DNA of 12,101 bases from Pseudomonadota bacterium (GCA_021821425.1 JAKACL010000064.1:1-12101), one strand, 5' to 3'; shown: positions 1-6,777, numbered from the stretch's first letter. The notes: generated by a model not told the origin, from the sequence alone. Numbers and translations are program-made.

Positions 1-7
1 CCGATCT
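1..7. other. Probable Illumina adapter remnant at left contig end
   Basis: The first seven bases, CCGATCT, equal the 3' end of the common Illumina adapter (its last bases are CTTCCGATCT). The opposite end of the window carries the matching adapter start. On the minus strand these bases add two spurious codons to the truncated dctM gene. Real genomic sequence probably begins at base 8. This rests on recognising the adapter string. Seven bases alone could be chance, but the match at both termini makes chance unlikely. Confidence 0.8.
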
Positions 8-1024
8 CGGGGCCTCCGTCGACTCCTCGCTCACCATGCCCATTTCCTGCAGCACGGAAAGATCGGTTGCCGTGTCCGGTTTGGTGAGTGCCTGCCACGC
101 CAGACCCATGATGACGATGAACACGATGGCGGGCAGCAGCGCGGTCAGCAGTTCGCGCATGACGTGGCCTTTGGAATCTCCTGCGTCATTTTTTGCGAAA
201 GCTGCGCGCATCAAGGCGGGCAGGGCAAGCCTGCCGAAGCGTGCGGCGATGCGGGCGTTCCCGGGAGGCAGCGGGACGATCCGCTCAGCTTCCGGCAAGG
301 GGGGGGCGAGTTCCGGCTTCAGCTTGGCCAGGATCATCACATAGGCAACATAGAGCAGGGCCAGCATGATGCCGGGGAAGAACGCACCGGCATACAGCTT
401 CACCACCGACACCCCGGCCGTTGCGCCGTAGACAATGAGCAGCACTGAAGGCGGTATCAGGATGCCGAGGCAGCCGCCCGCAGTGATGACACCGGCCGAC
501 AGCTTGACGCTATAGCCTGCGCGCAACATGGCCGGCAGCGCCAGCAGGCCCATCAGCGTGACCACGGCGCCGACGATGCCGGTGGCGGTGGCAAAGATGG
601 CGCAGGTCACCAGCGTGGCGACGGCGAGCGAGCCCGGAATGCGCGCCAGCGCCAGATGCAGCGACTTGAACAGCTTCTCAATCAGGTTGGCGCGCTCGAC
701 CAGATACCCCATGAACACGAACAGCGGAATCGAGATCAGCACGTCGTTGGTCATCACCCCGTAGGCGCGCTGCACCATCAGATCCAGGGTTTGCGTCACC
801 GCGAGGTCCGGGCTGCTGCTGCGATAGGCGAACCAGGCGAAGATCATGCCCATGCCCATCAGGGTAAACGCCGTTGGGAAGCCGAGCATGATGGTCACCA
901 CCACCAGGCTCAGCATCAGCAGGCCCAGATGGCCGTTGGTGAGGTTTCCCCACGGCATGAAAAGGACGATGGCGATCAGGATGATCGCCATCAAGCCGAA
1001 TCCGAAGCGCAGTTCCTTCTTCAC
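1..1024 (-). CDS. dctM: TRAP transporter large permease subunit DctM (partial, C-terminus missing)
   Basis: Large membrane subunit of a tripartite ATP-independent periplasmic transporter, which moves substrate across the inner membrane using the sodium or proton gradient. It runs off the left edge. About 339 genuine residues remain, and the last two readable residues (Arg-Ser) come from adapter sequence. I chose the GTG start at 1024 because it overlaps the dctQ stop (GTGA), has AGGGG about 8 bases upstream, and gives the expected short N-terminus before the first membrane helix. The protein is a chain of hydrophobic segments with the DctM-type stretch around residues 150-200 (TATGIVGAVVTLMGLLALPAML, then AGGCLGILIPPS), where the GCLGILIPPS motif is typical. 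A hydrophilic loop at roughly residues 240-295 is rich in Pro, Ala and Arg. Together with the binding protein it best fits the mannitol/chloroaromatic (FcbT3-like) branch. Substrate unknown. Confidence 0.9.
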   Translation of the reverse strand, partial: MKKELRFGFGLMAIILIAIVLFMPWGNLTNGHLGLLMLSLVVVTIMLGFPTAFTLMGMGMIFAWFAYRSSSPDLAVTQTLDLMVQRAYGVMTNDVLISIPLFVFMGYLVERANLIEKLFKSLHLALARIPGSLAVATLVTCAIFATATGIVGAVVTLMGLLALPAMLRAGYSVKLSAGVITAGGCLGILIPPSVLLIVYGATAGVSVVKLYAGAFFPGIMLALLYVAYVMILAKLKPELAPPLPEAERIVPLPPGNARIAARFGRLALPALMRAAFAKNDAGDSKGHVMRELLTALLPAIVFIVIMGLAWQALTKPDTATDLSVLQEMGMVSEESTEAPRS

Positions 1025-1641
1025 GGTTTGGGCCCCTGCTTCACCACGTACCGATCCAGTTCAGCGATGTCTTCGTCTTTGACTTTCACCATCTCCTTGA
1101 GCTTGTCGACGTCGACTTCCGCGACGTCCTGGACGCGAGAGGGCCAGACGCCGTCGCGCAGGCAAATGGCGCAGCGCAGGATTTCGACGGTCCCTTGCAT
1201 CAGCAGAAAAAATCCGGCGACGGGAATCACGAACTTGAATGGATACAACGGCAGCGGGTCGGGGCTGAAGGTCTGTTCGTGGATGGCCCACGACTCGTTG
1301 GCATAGATCCAGCCGGCGTAGGTGAGGGCAAAAATTCCCGGTAGAAAGAACGCCACATACAACACCAGATCGATCGTGGCCTGGGTGCGCGGGGCGAAAA
1401 ATCCATACAGCACGTCGCCGCGCACATGGCCGCCGTGCGCCAGCGTATAGGCTCCGGCCATCATGAACAGGATGCCGTAGAGCATGATTTGCACGTCTAG
1501 CGCCCAAGGATGCGGGGTGTTGAGGATGTAGCGGGAAAACACTTCCCACGAAATCAGAAAAGTCAGTCCGATGATGGACCAGGCAAAAAACCGGCCGGCG
1601 AAGGTGCTTACCTTGTCGACGAAGAGCAGCAATTTCTGCAT
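1021..1641 (-). CDS. dctQ: TRAP transporter small permease subunit DctQ
   Basis: Small membrane subunit of the TRAP transporter, 206 residues. It pairs with DctM in the inner membrane. Four hydrophobic segments are visible near residues 15-38, 50-68, 88-112 and 133-155. The family-type signature after helix 1 is present (WEVFSRYILNTPHPWALD), followed by GHVRGDVLY near residue 70, as in FcbT2-like small subunits. The C-terminal 45 residues are charged (many Asp, Glu, Lys) and probably cytoplasmic. The stop codon overlaps the dctM GTG start by 4 bp, indicating translational coupling. The ATG at 1641 has only a weak ribosome-binding site. It lies 78 bp downstream of dctP across a terminator-like hairpin, so membrane subunits are probably made in smaller amounts than the binding protein. 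Family assignment is firm; substrate is not shown by the sequence. Confidence 0.93.
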   Translation of the reverse strand: MQKLLLFVDKVSTFAGRFFAWSIIGLTFLISWEVFSRYILNTPHPWALDVQIMLYGILFMMAGAYTLAHGGHVRGDVLYGFFAPRTQATIDLVLYVAFFLPGIFALTYAGWIYANESWAIHEQTFSPDPLPLYPFKFVIPVAGFFLLMQGTVEILRCAICLRDGVWPSRVQDVAEVDVDKLKEMVKVKDEDIAELDRYVVKQGPKP

Positions 1642-1667
1642 GACTTGAGTTCTTGGAATGGCTGCAG

Positions 1668-1699
1668 AAAACGGCCACCCGTCCGGAGCGGGCGGCCGT
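1668..1699 (-). terminator. Hairpin with short U-tract between dctP and dctQ (attenuator-like)
   Basis: Bases 1671-1681 pair with 1689-1699 (11 bp, one G-T wobble, 7-base loop). On the minus strand the stem is followed by TTTTC. This is a plausible leaky rho-independent terminator, or an mRNA 3' stabiliser, after dctP. It would let binding protein exceed permease, a common arrangement in binding-protein operons. Confidence 0.6.
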
Positions 1700-1719
1700 G
1701 CGAGACATTGGCTACAGAT

Positions 1720-2871
1720 TTAGCCTTTCTTCTTGGCGAAGAAGTGGTTGTACGCCATCTTGTAGTCCACGTTGGTGTCGTTCTGCCAGCGTGCCGCGCG
1801 TCCGGCGAAAGCGCGCATCGACTCGAGCACCTTCTTGAAGGCCGGGTTTTCGGCGCTCTTGGCGACCATGATCTTGTCCCAGGCCTGCAGCTGTTTCTTC
1901 AGGATGGCATCCGGCGTCTTGTAGAACTTGACGCCCTTTTTCGTGCTCATGTCGATGTAGTCCTTGGAGTAGCGGTCGATCGCCTTCCACGACATGTCGG
2001 CCGAGGAAGCCTCGAGGGCATACTTGATGATGGCCTTGTGCTCGGCATTCAGCGCATTGTATTTTTTCTTGTTGAACAGGATCTCGAACTGCTCGCTGCA
2101 CTGGTGGAAGCTCTGCAGCATGCAGACCTTGGCCACGTCGGGGAAGCCGAGCAGATTGTCGGAAGATGCATTGTTGAATTCGGCCGCATCGAGCAGGCCG
2201 CGGTCCATGGCCGGCACGATCTCGCCACCGGGCAGCGGATTCACCGCGGCGCCCAGTTCCTTGTACATATCGACCGCCAGGCCTACCGTACGGAACTTGA
2301 CCCCCTTCATCTGATCGGCGTTGGTAATGGGCTTTTTGAACCAGCCGAAAGGCTGGGTTGGCATCGGGCCGTAGAGCATCGACACCACGTCCATGTTCAT
2401 GCTCTTGTAGATTTCATCCAGCAGTTCCTTGCCGCCGCCGTAGTAGTGCCAGGCCAGCACCATGTTGGGGTCCATGCCGAAGGCGGGGCCGGAACCCCAC
2501 AGCGCCACCGCAGAGTTTTTGCCATACCAGTAGGCGATTACCCCGTGGCCGCCGTCCAGCGTGCCCTTGCTCACCGCATCGAGCAGATCGAAGGGCTTGA
2601 CGACCGCACCTGCCGGCAGCACCTCGATCCGCAGTTCCTTTCCCGACATCGCGTTGACCTTGTTGGCAAAGTCCACTGCATACTCGTGAAAGATGTCCTT
2701 CGACGGCCAGGTGCTCTGAAAGCGCAGGCTGATCGGGGCTTGCGCCTTGGCAATCGAGGGAAAACCGAGCGTCGCCGCGCCGGTCGCGGTTGCCGCGGCG
2801 GCTCCGAGAAATTTTCGGCGGCTCAGTGCAGAGTCTGTTTGGGGGGCGGGCTTGCTGTTCTTCTTGCTCAT
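1720..2871 (-). CDS. dctP: TRAP transporter substrate-binding protein DctP, Tat-exported
   Basis: Periplasmic receptor that captures the substrate and delivers it to DctQM; 383 residues. An in-frame upstream ATG at 2901 exists, but the ATG at 2871 is preferred because GGAGA sits 5-6 bases before it. The N-terminus has a twin-arginine signal: SRRKFLG at residues 17-23, then an Ala-rich hydrophobic stretch and AKA near 43 as the cleavage site. The mature part shows TRAP receptor features: LPAGAVVKPFDLLDAV (85-100), KFRT with the conserved Arg near 194, and PGGEIVPAMDRGLLDAAEF (214-232). These resemble the FcbT1/TakP branch (COG4663), whose characterised member TakP binds 2-oxo acids with sodium. 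At the TakP tryptophan after AAE this protein has Phe-Asn-Asn, so the ligand may differ. First gene of the operon; I found no convincing -35/-10 pair upstream. Confidence 0.93.
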   Translation of the reverse strand: MSKKNSKPAPQTDSALSRRKFLGAAAATATGAATLGFPSIAKAQAPISLRFQSTWPSKDIFHEYAVDFANKVNAMSGKELRIEVLPAGAVVKPFDLLDAVSKGTLDGGHGVIAYWYGKNSAVALWGSGPAFGMDPNMVLAWHYYGGGKELLDEIYKSMNMDVVSMLYGPMPTQPFGWFKKPITNADQMKGVKFRTVGLAVDMYKELGAAVNPLPGGEIVPAMDRGLLDAAEFNNASSDNLLGFPDVAKVCMLQSFHQCSEQFEILFNKKKYNALNAEHKAIIKYALEASSADMSWKAIDRYSKDYIDMSTKKGVKFYKTPDAILKKQLQAWDKIMVAKSAENPAFKKVLESMRAFAGRAARWQNDTNVDYKMAYNHFFAKKKG

Positions 2872-3039
2872 GGCGGTCTCCGGGTTCTTGTCGAGGGGCA
2901 AAGCAGCTTCACATTAGTACAGCTTATGTGCGGCATCAATTGTCCATTGCGAATATTTATCGCGGTTGCGGAGAAACGGCCGGAATCCGTGGTGTGGGGC
3001 TAGCGAAAGACGGGCTGGAATGCGGGCGCGGCGCACAGC

Positions 3040-3075
3040 AAAACGGCCTCCGGCGGGAAACCCGCGGGAGGCCGT
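3040..3075 (-). terminator. Rho-independent terminator of tRNA-Phe
   Basis: Bases 3043-3057 pair with 3061-3075 (15 positions, one G-G mismatch) around a 3-base loop. The stem is followed on the minus strand by TTTT. It begins 13 bases past the tRNA CCA end, so it terminates the tRNA transcript before dctP. Confidence 0.85.
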
Positions 3076-3087
3076 TCAACGGTAAGG

Positions 3088-3163
3088 TGGTGGCCAGTCT
3101 CGGAATCGAACCAAGGACACGCGGATTTTCAATCCGCTGCTCTACCAACTGAGCTAACTGGCC
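3088..3163 (-). tRNA. pheT: tRNA-Phe (anticodon GAA)
   Basis: A 76-nt tRNA read on the minus strand. The acceptor stem GGCCAGT pairs with ACTGGCC, followed by discriminator A and an encoded CCA. The D-arm contains TAGCTCAGTTGGTAGAGCA. The anticodon stem-loop is GCGGA-TTGAAAA-TCCGC with GAA at positions 34-36 (bases 3128-3130), and the T-loop reads GGTTCGAATCC. All lengths are standard for bacterial tRNA-Phe, and position 37 is the usual A. The gene is flanked by its own promoter and terminator, so it is monocistronic. The amino-acid identity is certain from the anticodon; the gene symbol is by convention and less certain. Confidence 0.98.
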
Positions 3164-3176
3164 AAAAGAGGCGGCA

Positions 3177-3205
3177 ATTTAACCGGTTTGACCCGGTCAA
3201 GTCAA
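3177..3205 (-). promoter_or_regulatory. Sigma-70 promoter of tRNA-Phe
   Basis: On the minus strand TTGACT (3205-3200) and TTAAAT (3182-3177) are separated by exactly 17 bp and lie 13 bp before the tRNA 5' end. A 13-base palindrome TTGACC-G-GGTCAA overlaps the start of the spacer and the last base of the -35 box (3188-3200), and an 8-base palindrome AACCGGTT lies beside it. These could be incidental. Confidence 0.65.
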
Positions 3206-3227
3206 GATGAAACCGTGCGGGGCGGGC

Positions 3228-3527
3228 TCAGCACGCCAGACCGTGCAGCCCGCACAGGTGGCGTTTGGCGAACGCCAGCGCGATCCACAACCAGAGCAGA
3301 ACGAAGAAGGTGAGCGCGGGAATGTGGGCATCGAGAATCAGGCGCGGGGTAATGAAGCGCACGGTGCGCACGGCAGGGCTGGTGATGATGCGCAACACGC
3401 GATAAAAAATGTTCTGCTCGCGGTATTTGCCGGCCAGCAGCGCCAGCACCCCCTGTCCAAGTAGCGCGAGGGTGGCGATCTGGACCACGGCGAGCAGAAT
3501 TCTGACCAGCAGGATGTCGAGCGGCAT
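3228..3527 (-). CDS. Small membrane protein, two helices, weakly YggT-like
   Basis: A 99-residue protein of unknown function. It has a strongly hydrophobic N-terminal segment (about residues 5-32) and a second one (about 68-88). Between them is a basic amphipathic stretch with RIITSPAVRTVRFITP. That pattern (a TSP/TDP motif, basic residues, then a proline before the second helix) resembles one repeat unit of the YggT family, but the likeness is by eye and weak. The ATG at 3527 has only a poor ribosome-binding site (GGAAC about 8 bases upstream). It is divergent from the TPR gene. The hydrophobic pattern and absence of a better frame support it as a real gene; an overlapping frame on the same strand lacks such organisation. 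Confidence 0.65.
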   Translation of the reverse strand: MPLDILLVRILLAVVQIATLALLGQGVLALLAGKYREQNIFYRVLRIITSPAVRTVRFITPRLILDAHIPALTFFVLLWLWIALAFAKRHLCGLHGLAC

Positions 3528-3567
3528 GACGAGCGTTCCGGAGGCGAGGCAATGATTCTAACGCAGC

Positions 3568-3595
3568 TTGTCAGGCTGCCGCCGGGCCCTGACAA
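3568..3595. other. Perfect 8-bp inverted repeat at the divergent promoter/start of the TPR gene
   Basis: TTGTCAGG (3568-3575) and CCTGACAA (3588-3595) form an exact dyad with a 12-base spacer. The right arm ends on the A of the TPR gene's ATG. It sits in the 67-bp region between two divergent genes, so it could be an operator for either or both. In the TPR transcript it could instead fold as a hairpin that occludes the start codon. Confidence 0.5.
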
Positions 3596-4206
3596 TGGAT
3601 GCCGACGCCACTCTGGATGAATGCCCGATGAATTACGACCGTGTACGGCATGGCCTGCGAGGCATGCTCCTCACCGCGCTGGGCAAGCGCGAGCAGGCGC
3701 TGGCCGCCTACCGTGACAGCCACCTTGCCGACCCCAGGCATGTGGAAACCCTGCGTACCCTGGGCTGGCTGGAGGGGCAGCAGGAACGCTGGGCGGCAGC
3801 GGAGACCTGGCTGGCGCGCGCGGTCGAGCTCGAGCCGGACGACGCGGCCACCTGGTTCAATCTCGCCTACGCGCGCGACAAGGGCGGCATGGACGATGCC
3901 GCGATCGAGGCGTTCCGGCGGGCGACCGAACTGAATCCGAACAACGACCGTGCCTGGTATGGGCTGGGCATGCTGCACGCGCGCCACGGGCGGCATCGTG
4001 AAGCGGCAGCGGCGCTGACCGAGGCCGGACGGCTGCAGCCGATGAACGGCCTGGCCTGGTATGCGCTGGGCATGGCCTGGCATCACTGCAACGAACCGGA
4101 CAAGGTGACGGCGGCGATCGAGCATGCGCTGGCGCACGATCCGCAGACCGCGCAGCAGCTGATCCGCGACGCGCAGCGCAGCGACTACGCCCGCCGGCTG
4201 GGTTGA
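3595..4206 (+). CDS. Tetratricopeptide-repeat protein
   Basis: A soluble protein of about 203 residues built almost wholly of TPRs; such repeats mediate protein-protein contacts. Five consecutive 34-residue units can be recognised by their A-x3-A/G and terminal L-x-P or A-D-P pattern: ending HLADPRH, VELEPDD, TELNPNN, GRLQPMN and ALAHDPQ. There is no signal peptide or membrane segment, so it is probably cytoplasmic. The start is uncertain. ATG 3595 is chosen, but ATG 3628 (beginning MNYDRVRHGL) also fits, because the first repeat begins right after it and neither has a clear ribosome-binding site. It stands alone on the plus strand and ends 20 bp before a strong terminator. Its partner cannot be told from the sequence; the adjacent divergent membrane protein is a possible one only by position. 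Confidence 0.85.
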   Translation: MDADATLDECPMNYDRVRHGLRGMLLTALGKREQALAAYRDSHLADPRHVETLRTLGWLEGQQERWAAAETWLARAVELEPDDAATWFNLAYARDKGGMDDAAIEAFRRATELNPNNDRAWYGLGMLHARHGRHREAAAALTEAGRLQPMNGLAWYALGMAWHHCNEPDKVTAAIEHALAHDPQTAQQLIRDAQRSDYARRLG

Positions 4207-4226
4207 TTCGGGCCGTGCAGGCGAAA

Positions 4227-4254
4227 AAAAGCCAGCCCCGCGGGGCTGGCTTTT
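4227..4254. terminator. Bidirectional terminator between the TPR gene and the symporter gene
   Basis: A perfect 20-base palindrome (4231-4250, GCCAGCCCCG and its complement) is flanked by A's on the left and TTTT on the right. It can terminate both the plus-strand TPR transcript and the minus-strand symporter operon, whose genes converge here. Confidence 0.92.
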
Positions 4255-4288
4255 CGTTGCGCGCCCGGGGGCGCACGGGGTGCGACGA

Positions 4289-6400
4289 TCAGGTCGCGCG
4301 GGTGTCGATGTCGCCCGCGAGGTTCGGATACCGCACGTGGTCGACCAGCTCCTGGACTTCGATGCCGGGCGCCCGCGAGATCAGCGAGCCGACGATGACG
4401 CCGACGATGCCGATCGGAATGCCGAACACGCCGGCCGCGATCGGTGCGATGTCGAACCACTGGTTCGCCGCCACGCCGCCGAAGAACGGGTAGGTCATGT
4501 ACATGTAGTACATGCACACGCCCAGCCCGGCCAGCATGCCGATGACCGCGCCGAGGTAGTTGGCGCGCTTCCAGAACACGCCGAGCACCAGCGCCGGGAA
4601 GAACGCCGACGCCGCCAGCGAGAACGCCGCGCCGACCAGGAACAGGATGTCACCCGGTTTCAGCGAAGCGGTGTACGCGGCGAACAGCGCCACCAGCACC
4701 AGGAGGCCCTTGGAGATGGCCAGGCGGCGCACCGTGGAAGCCTTCGGGTCGATCATCTTGTAGTAGACGTCGTGCGACAGTGCGTTGGCGATGGTCAGCA
4801 GCAGGCCGTCCGCCGTCGACAGCGCCGCCGCCAGGCCGCCCGCCGCCACCAGGCCCGAGATCACGTAGGGCAGACCGGCGATTTCCGGGGTCGCCAGCAC
4901 GACCAGGTCGCCGCCGATGGTGATTTCGGCGAGCTGCACGATGCCGTCCAGGTTGACATCGACGATCTTCATCAGCGTCGCATCCACCGCCGACCAGTTC
5001 GCAACCCAGGCTGGCAGCGACGCGAACGACGAGCCGACCAGGTTGTTGTAGACCTCGAACTTGACCAGCACCGCCAGCGCAGGTGCGGTGAAATACAGCA
5101 GGAAGATGAAGAACAGCGACCAGAACACCGACTTGCGCGCTTCACGCACCGAAGGAGTGGTGTAGTAGCGCATCAGGATGTGCGGCAGCGAAGCGGTACC
5201 GACCATCAGGCACAGCACCAGCGCGATGAAGTTGCGGCGCTTGATGTCGGAGGCCTCCTGGTCTTCGGCCCGGGCAGCGGCGATTTCGGCTTCGGTGGCG
5301 TTGGGATTGCTTCGCAGCAGGTTCGCCTCCGCGCCCTTGCCGGCAAACGGGGTGGCGTGAGCCGAGACCGGACCGGTCTTGCCCTTGGCGCCGTCAGCCG
5401 ATTTTTTCCACTGCTCTTTAAGCGCGTCGGCGGTGGCCGGGAAATCCGCAGGGTTGCCGGCTTCGGCGCGCTGGGCTGCGATGAAGGCGTCGCCGGTGCC
5501 TGCGGCCACGGCTTCGTCCAGCGCCGCGATCTTGGCTTCGAACGAATCCTGCTGCGCCTTGTAGGCCGCTCGCGCCGAGGCTTCGGCTGCGCCCCGGGTG
5601 GTCTCGGGGTTGTTGAATTCGTTTTCCAGCTGCGTCACCTGCTGCAGCACCTGGCCGTAGGCGATTTGCGGCACCGGGTTGCCGGTGTGCGACACCGACA
5701 GCCACACCACCGGGATCATGTAGGCGATGATCAGGATGATGTACTGCGCGACCTGGGTCCAGGTCACCGCGCGCATGCCGCCGAGGAAAGAGCACACCAG
5801 GATACCGGCCAGACCGAGGAACACACCGTACTGGAACTCGATGCCGGTGAGGCGGGCGGTGATGATGCCGACGCCGTAGATCTGCGCCACCACGTACGTG
5901 AAGGAGCAGATGATGGCGGCGATCACGCCGATGGTGCGCGGGACGTTGCCGCCGTAGCGCGAGCCGAGGAAGTCCGGAATCGTGAACTGGCCGAACTTGC
6001 GCAGGTAGGGCGCGAGAAACAGCGCCACCAGCACATAGCCGCCGGTCCAGCCCATCACGAAGGCCAGGCCGTCATAGCCGGCGAGGTACAGGGTACCCGC
6101 CATGCCGATGAAGGACGCGGCCGACATCCAGTCGGCGCCGGTGGCCATGCCGTTGAACAGCGCGGGTACGCGGCGTCCGGCGACATAGTACTCCGACACG
6201 TCGGCGGTTTTCGACATGATGCCGATGCCGGCGTACAGGGCGATGGTGGCGACGAGGAAGATAAAGCCGATCCATTTGGGAGGAAGGCCCATCTGCTCGA
6301 GGATGGCGAGCACGATGACGAAGGCGATGAAGCCGCCGGTGTAGAAGGTGTAGTACTTCTTGAGCTGTTGATAGAACTGGCTCTGTGTGAGTGCGGTCAT
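4289..6400 (-). CDS. Sodium:solute symporter, large subunit (VC_2705-type, ActP-related)
   Basis: Inner-membrane sodium-driven carrier of the SSS family, 703 residues. ATG 6400 is chosen because GGAGG lies about 6 bases upstream and it starts one base after the DUF4212 stop; an upstream in-frame ATG would overlap that gene. SSS hallmarks include GRRVPALFNGMATGADWMSAASF (76-98) and the Na2-site helix with Ser528-Thr529 in ALSTADGLLL. It is longer than E. coli ActP (549). The excess lies mainly in a hydrophilic Ala/Glu/Lys-rich segment at about 254-387, placed between membrane helices. A second non-membrane stretch at 446-510 contains an EF-hand-like loop (Asp481, Asn483, Asp485, Gly486, Glu492). 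Pairing with a DUF4212 subunit marks the VC_2705 subfamily. The substrate is not shown; acetate or another short monocarboxylate is a guess from distant ActP similarity. Confidence 0.93.
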   Translation of the reverse strand: MTALTQSQFYQQLKKYYTFYTGGFIAFVIVLAILEQMGLPPKWIGFIFLVATIALYAGIGIMSKTADVSEYYVAGRRVPALFNGMATGADWMSAASFIGMAGTLYLAGYDGLAFVMGWTGGYVLVALFLAPYLRKFGQFTIPDFLGSRYGGNVPRTIGVIAAIICSFTYVVAQIYGVGIITARLTGIEFQYGVFLGLAGILVCSFLGGMRAVTWTQVAQYIILIIAYMIPVVWLSVSHTGNPVPQIAYGQVLQQVTQLENEFNNPETTRGAAEASARAAYKAQQDSFEAKIAALDEAVAAGTGDAFIAAQRAEAGNPADFPATADALKEQWKKSADGAKGKTGPVSAHATPFAGKGAEANLLRSNPNATEAEIAAARAEDQEASDIKRRNFIALVLCLMVGTASLPHILMRYYTTPSVREARKSVFWSLFFIFLLYFTAPALAVLVKFEVYNNLVGSSFASLPAWVANWSAVDATLMKIVDVNLDGIVQLAEITIGGDLVVLATPEIAGLPYVISGLVAAGGLAAALSTADGLLLTIANALSHDVYYKMIDPKASTVRRLAISKGLLVLVALFAAYTASLKPGDILFLVGAAFSLAASAFFPALVLGVFWKRANYLGAVIGMLAGLGVCMYYMYMTYPFFGGVAANQWFDIAPIAAGVFGIPIGIVGVIVGSLISRAPGIEVQELVDHVRYPNLAGDIDTRAT

Positions 6401-6401
6401 G

Positions 6402-6665
6402 TCATTCCTCCCCTTCCTGTACGCCATACTCATTGTCCAGCTGGTTCATGCGCCGGGCGTAGAACCAGATGATCAGGACATAGATGATCAGGGAACCCTG
6501 CGCGCCCATGTAGAAGGCGAAGGGGAAGCCCAAGATGACGATCTCATTGAGCTGCGGGGCAAAGTAGATGACGACGAATGTCACCACGAACCAGATGGCA
6601 AGCAGGACTGCAGTGATACGCAGATTCTTGCGCCAGTACTCTTGATGTCTCTCCGACAACTGCAT
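6402..6665 (-). CDS. DUF4212 symporter small subunit
   Basis: An 87-residue membrane protein with two hydrophobic helices (about 16-36 and 46-68) and charged ends. The N-terminal motif RHQEYWRKNLRIT and the central FPFAFYMGAQGSL are typical of the small subunit that accompanies VC_2705-type sodium:solute symporters. It probably forms a complex with the large subunit in the inner membrane; its exact role is not established. A strong ribosome-binding site (GGAGG, 7 bases before ATG) precedes it. Its own tail encodes the ribosome-binding site of the symporter gene, and only one base separates stop and start, so the two are translationally linked. Confidence 0.93.
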   Translation of the reverse strand: MQLSERHQEYWRKNLRITAVLLAIWFVVTFVVIYFAPQLNEIVILGFPFAFYMGAQGSLIIYVLIIWFYARRMNQLDNEYGVQEGEE

Positions 6666-6728
6666 GGCAATTCCTCCGTGACCGTGAGTGGGGAACGCGC
6701 TTTATTAATAGAAGTCGCGCGTGCGCGG

Positions 6729-6757
6729 AGTGTATGTATTTGTAGCGGAGCCCACAA
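6729..6757 (-). promoter_or_regulatory. Possible promoter of the symporter pair
   Basis: On the minus strand TTGTGG (6757-6752) and TACACT (6734-6729) are 17 bp apart, 63 bp before the DUF4212 start. Each box matches consensus only moderately (3 and 4 of 6). It lies in the 107-bp gap after the exonuclease gene, which also carries two dyads. The pair could instead be read from the upstream promoter. Confidence 0.3.
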
Positions 6758-6758
6758 A
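6739..6758. promoter_or_regulatory. 20-bp dyad, candidate operator upstream of the symporter
   Basis: On the minus strand TTTGTGG and CTACAAA form an inverted repeat (6 of 7 positions pair) with a 6-base spacer. It covers the -35 box and part of the spacer of the possible promoter. Size and symmetry suit a dimeric regulator, but I do not recognise the binding family. Confidence 0.35.
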
Positions 6759-6761
6759 CAG

Positions 6762-6777
6762 ATTAGTAGGCACTAAT
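6762..6777. promoter_or_regulatory. 16-bp palindrome ATTAGT-N4-ACTAAT at the exonuclease stop codon
   Basis: A perfect 6-bp inverted repeat with a 4-base spacer. It contains the TAG stop of the exonuclease gene and lies just 5' of the other dyad. The stem is AT-rich and has no following T-run on the minus strand, so it is unlikely to be a terminator. It is more plausibly an operator half of the symporter control region. Confidence 0.3.

Noticed and set aside
2872..2901. Start of dctP at the upstream ATG 2901
   Set aside because: The downstream ATG has GGAGA at proper distance and gives a normal Tat signal; the extension adds ten residues without benefit.
1510..3003. A 497-codon plus-strand frame opposite dctP
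   Set aside because: Antisense shadow of dctP/dctQ with no domain or ribosome-binding site.
2872..3040. Promoter for dctP (TTGATG with TACTAA-like boxes around 2911-2936)
   Set aside because: The best box pairs have spacings of 14-15 bp or poor matches, and no sigma-54 GG-N10-GC motif is present, so I could not support a call.
4280..6472. A 730-codon open frame on the plus strand opposite the symporter gene
   Set aside because: Its product is a low-complexity His/Arg/Asp/Gln-rich string with no domain, typical of the antisense of a GC-rich membrane-protein gene. The minus-strand SSS and DUF4212 genes explain the region.
6762..6777. The ATTAGT palindrome as a terminator of the exonuclease gene
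   Set aside because: Only six weak AT-rich pairs and no U-tract follow it on the transcribed strand.
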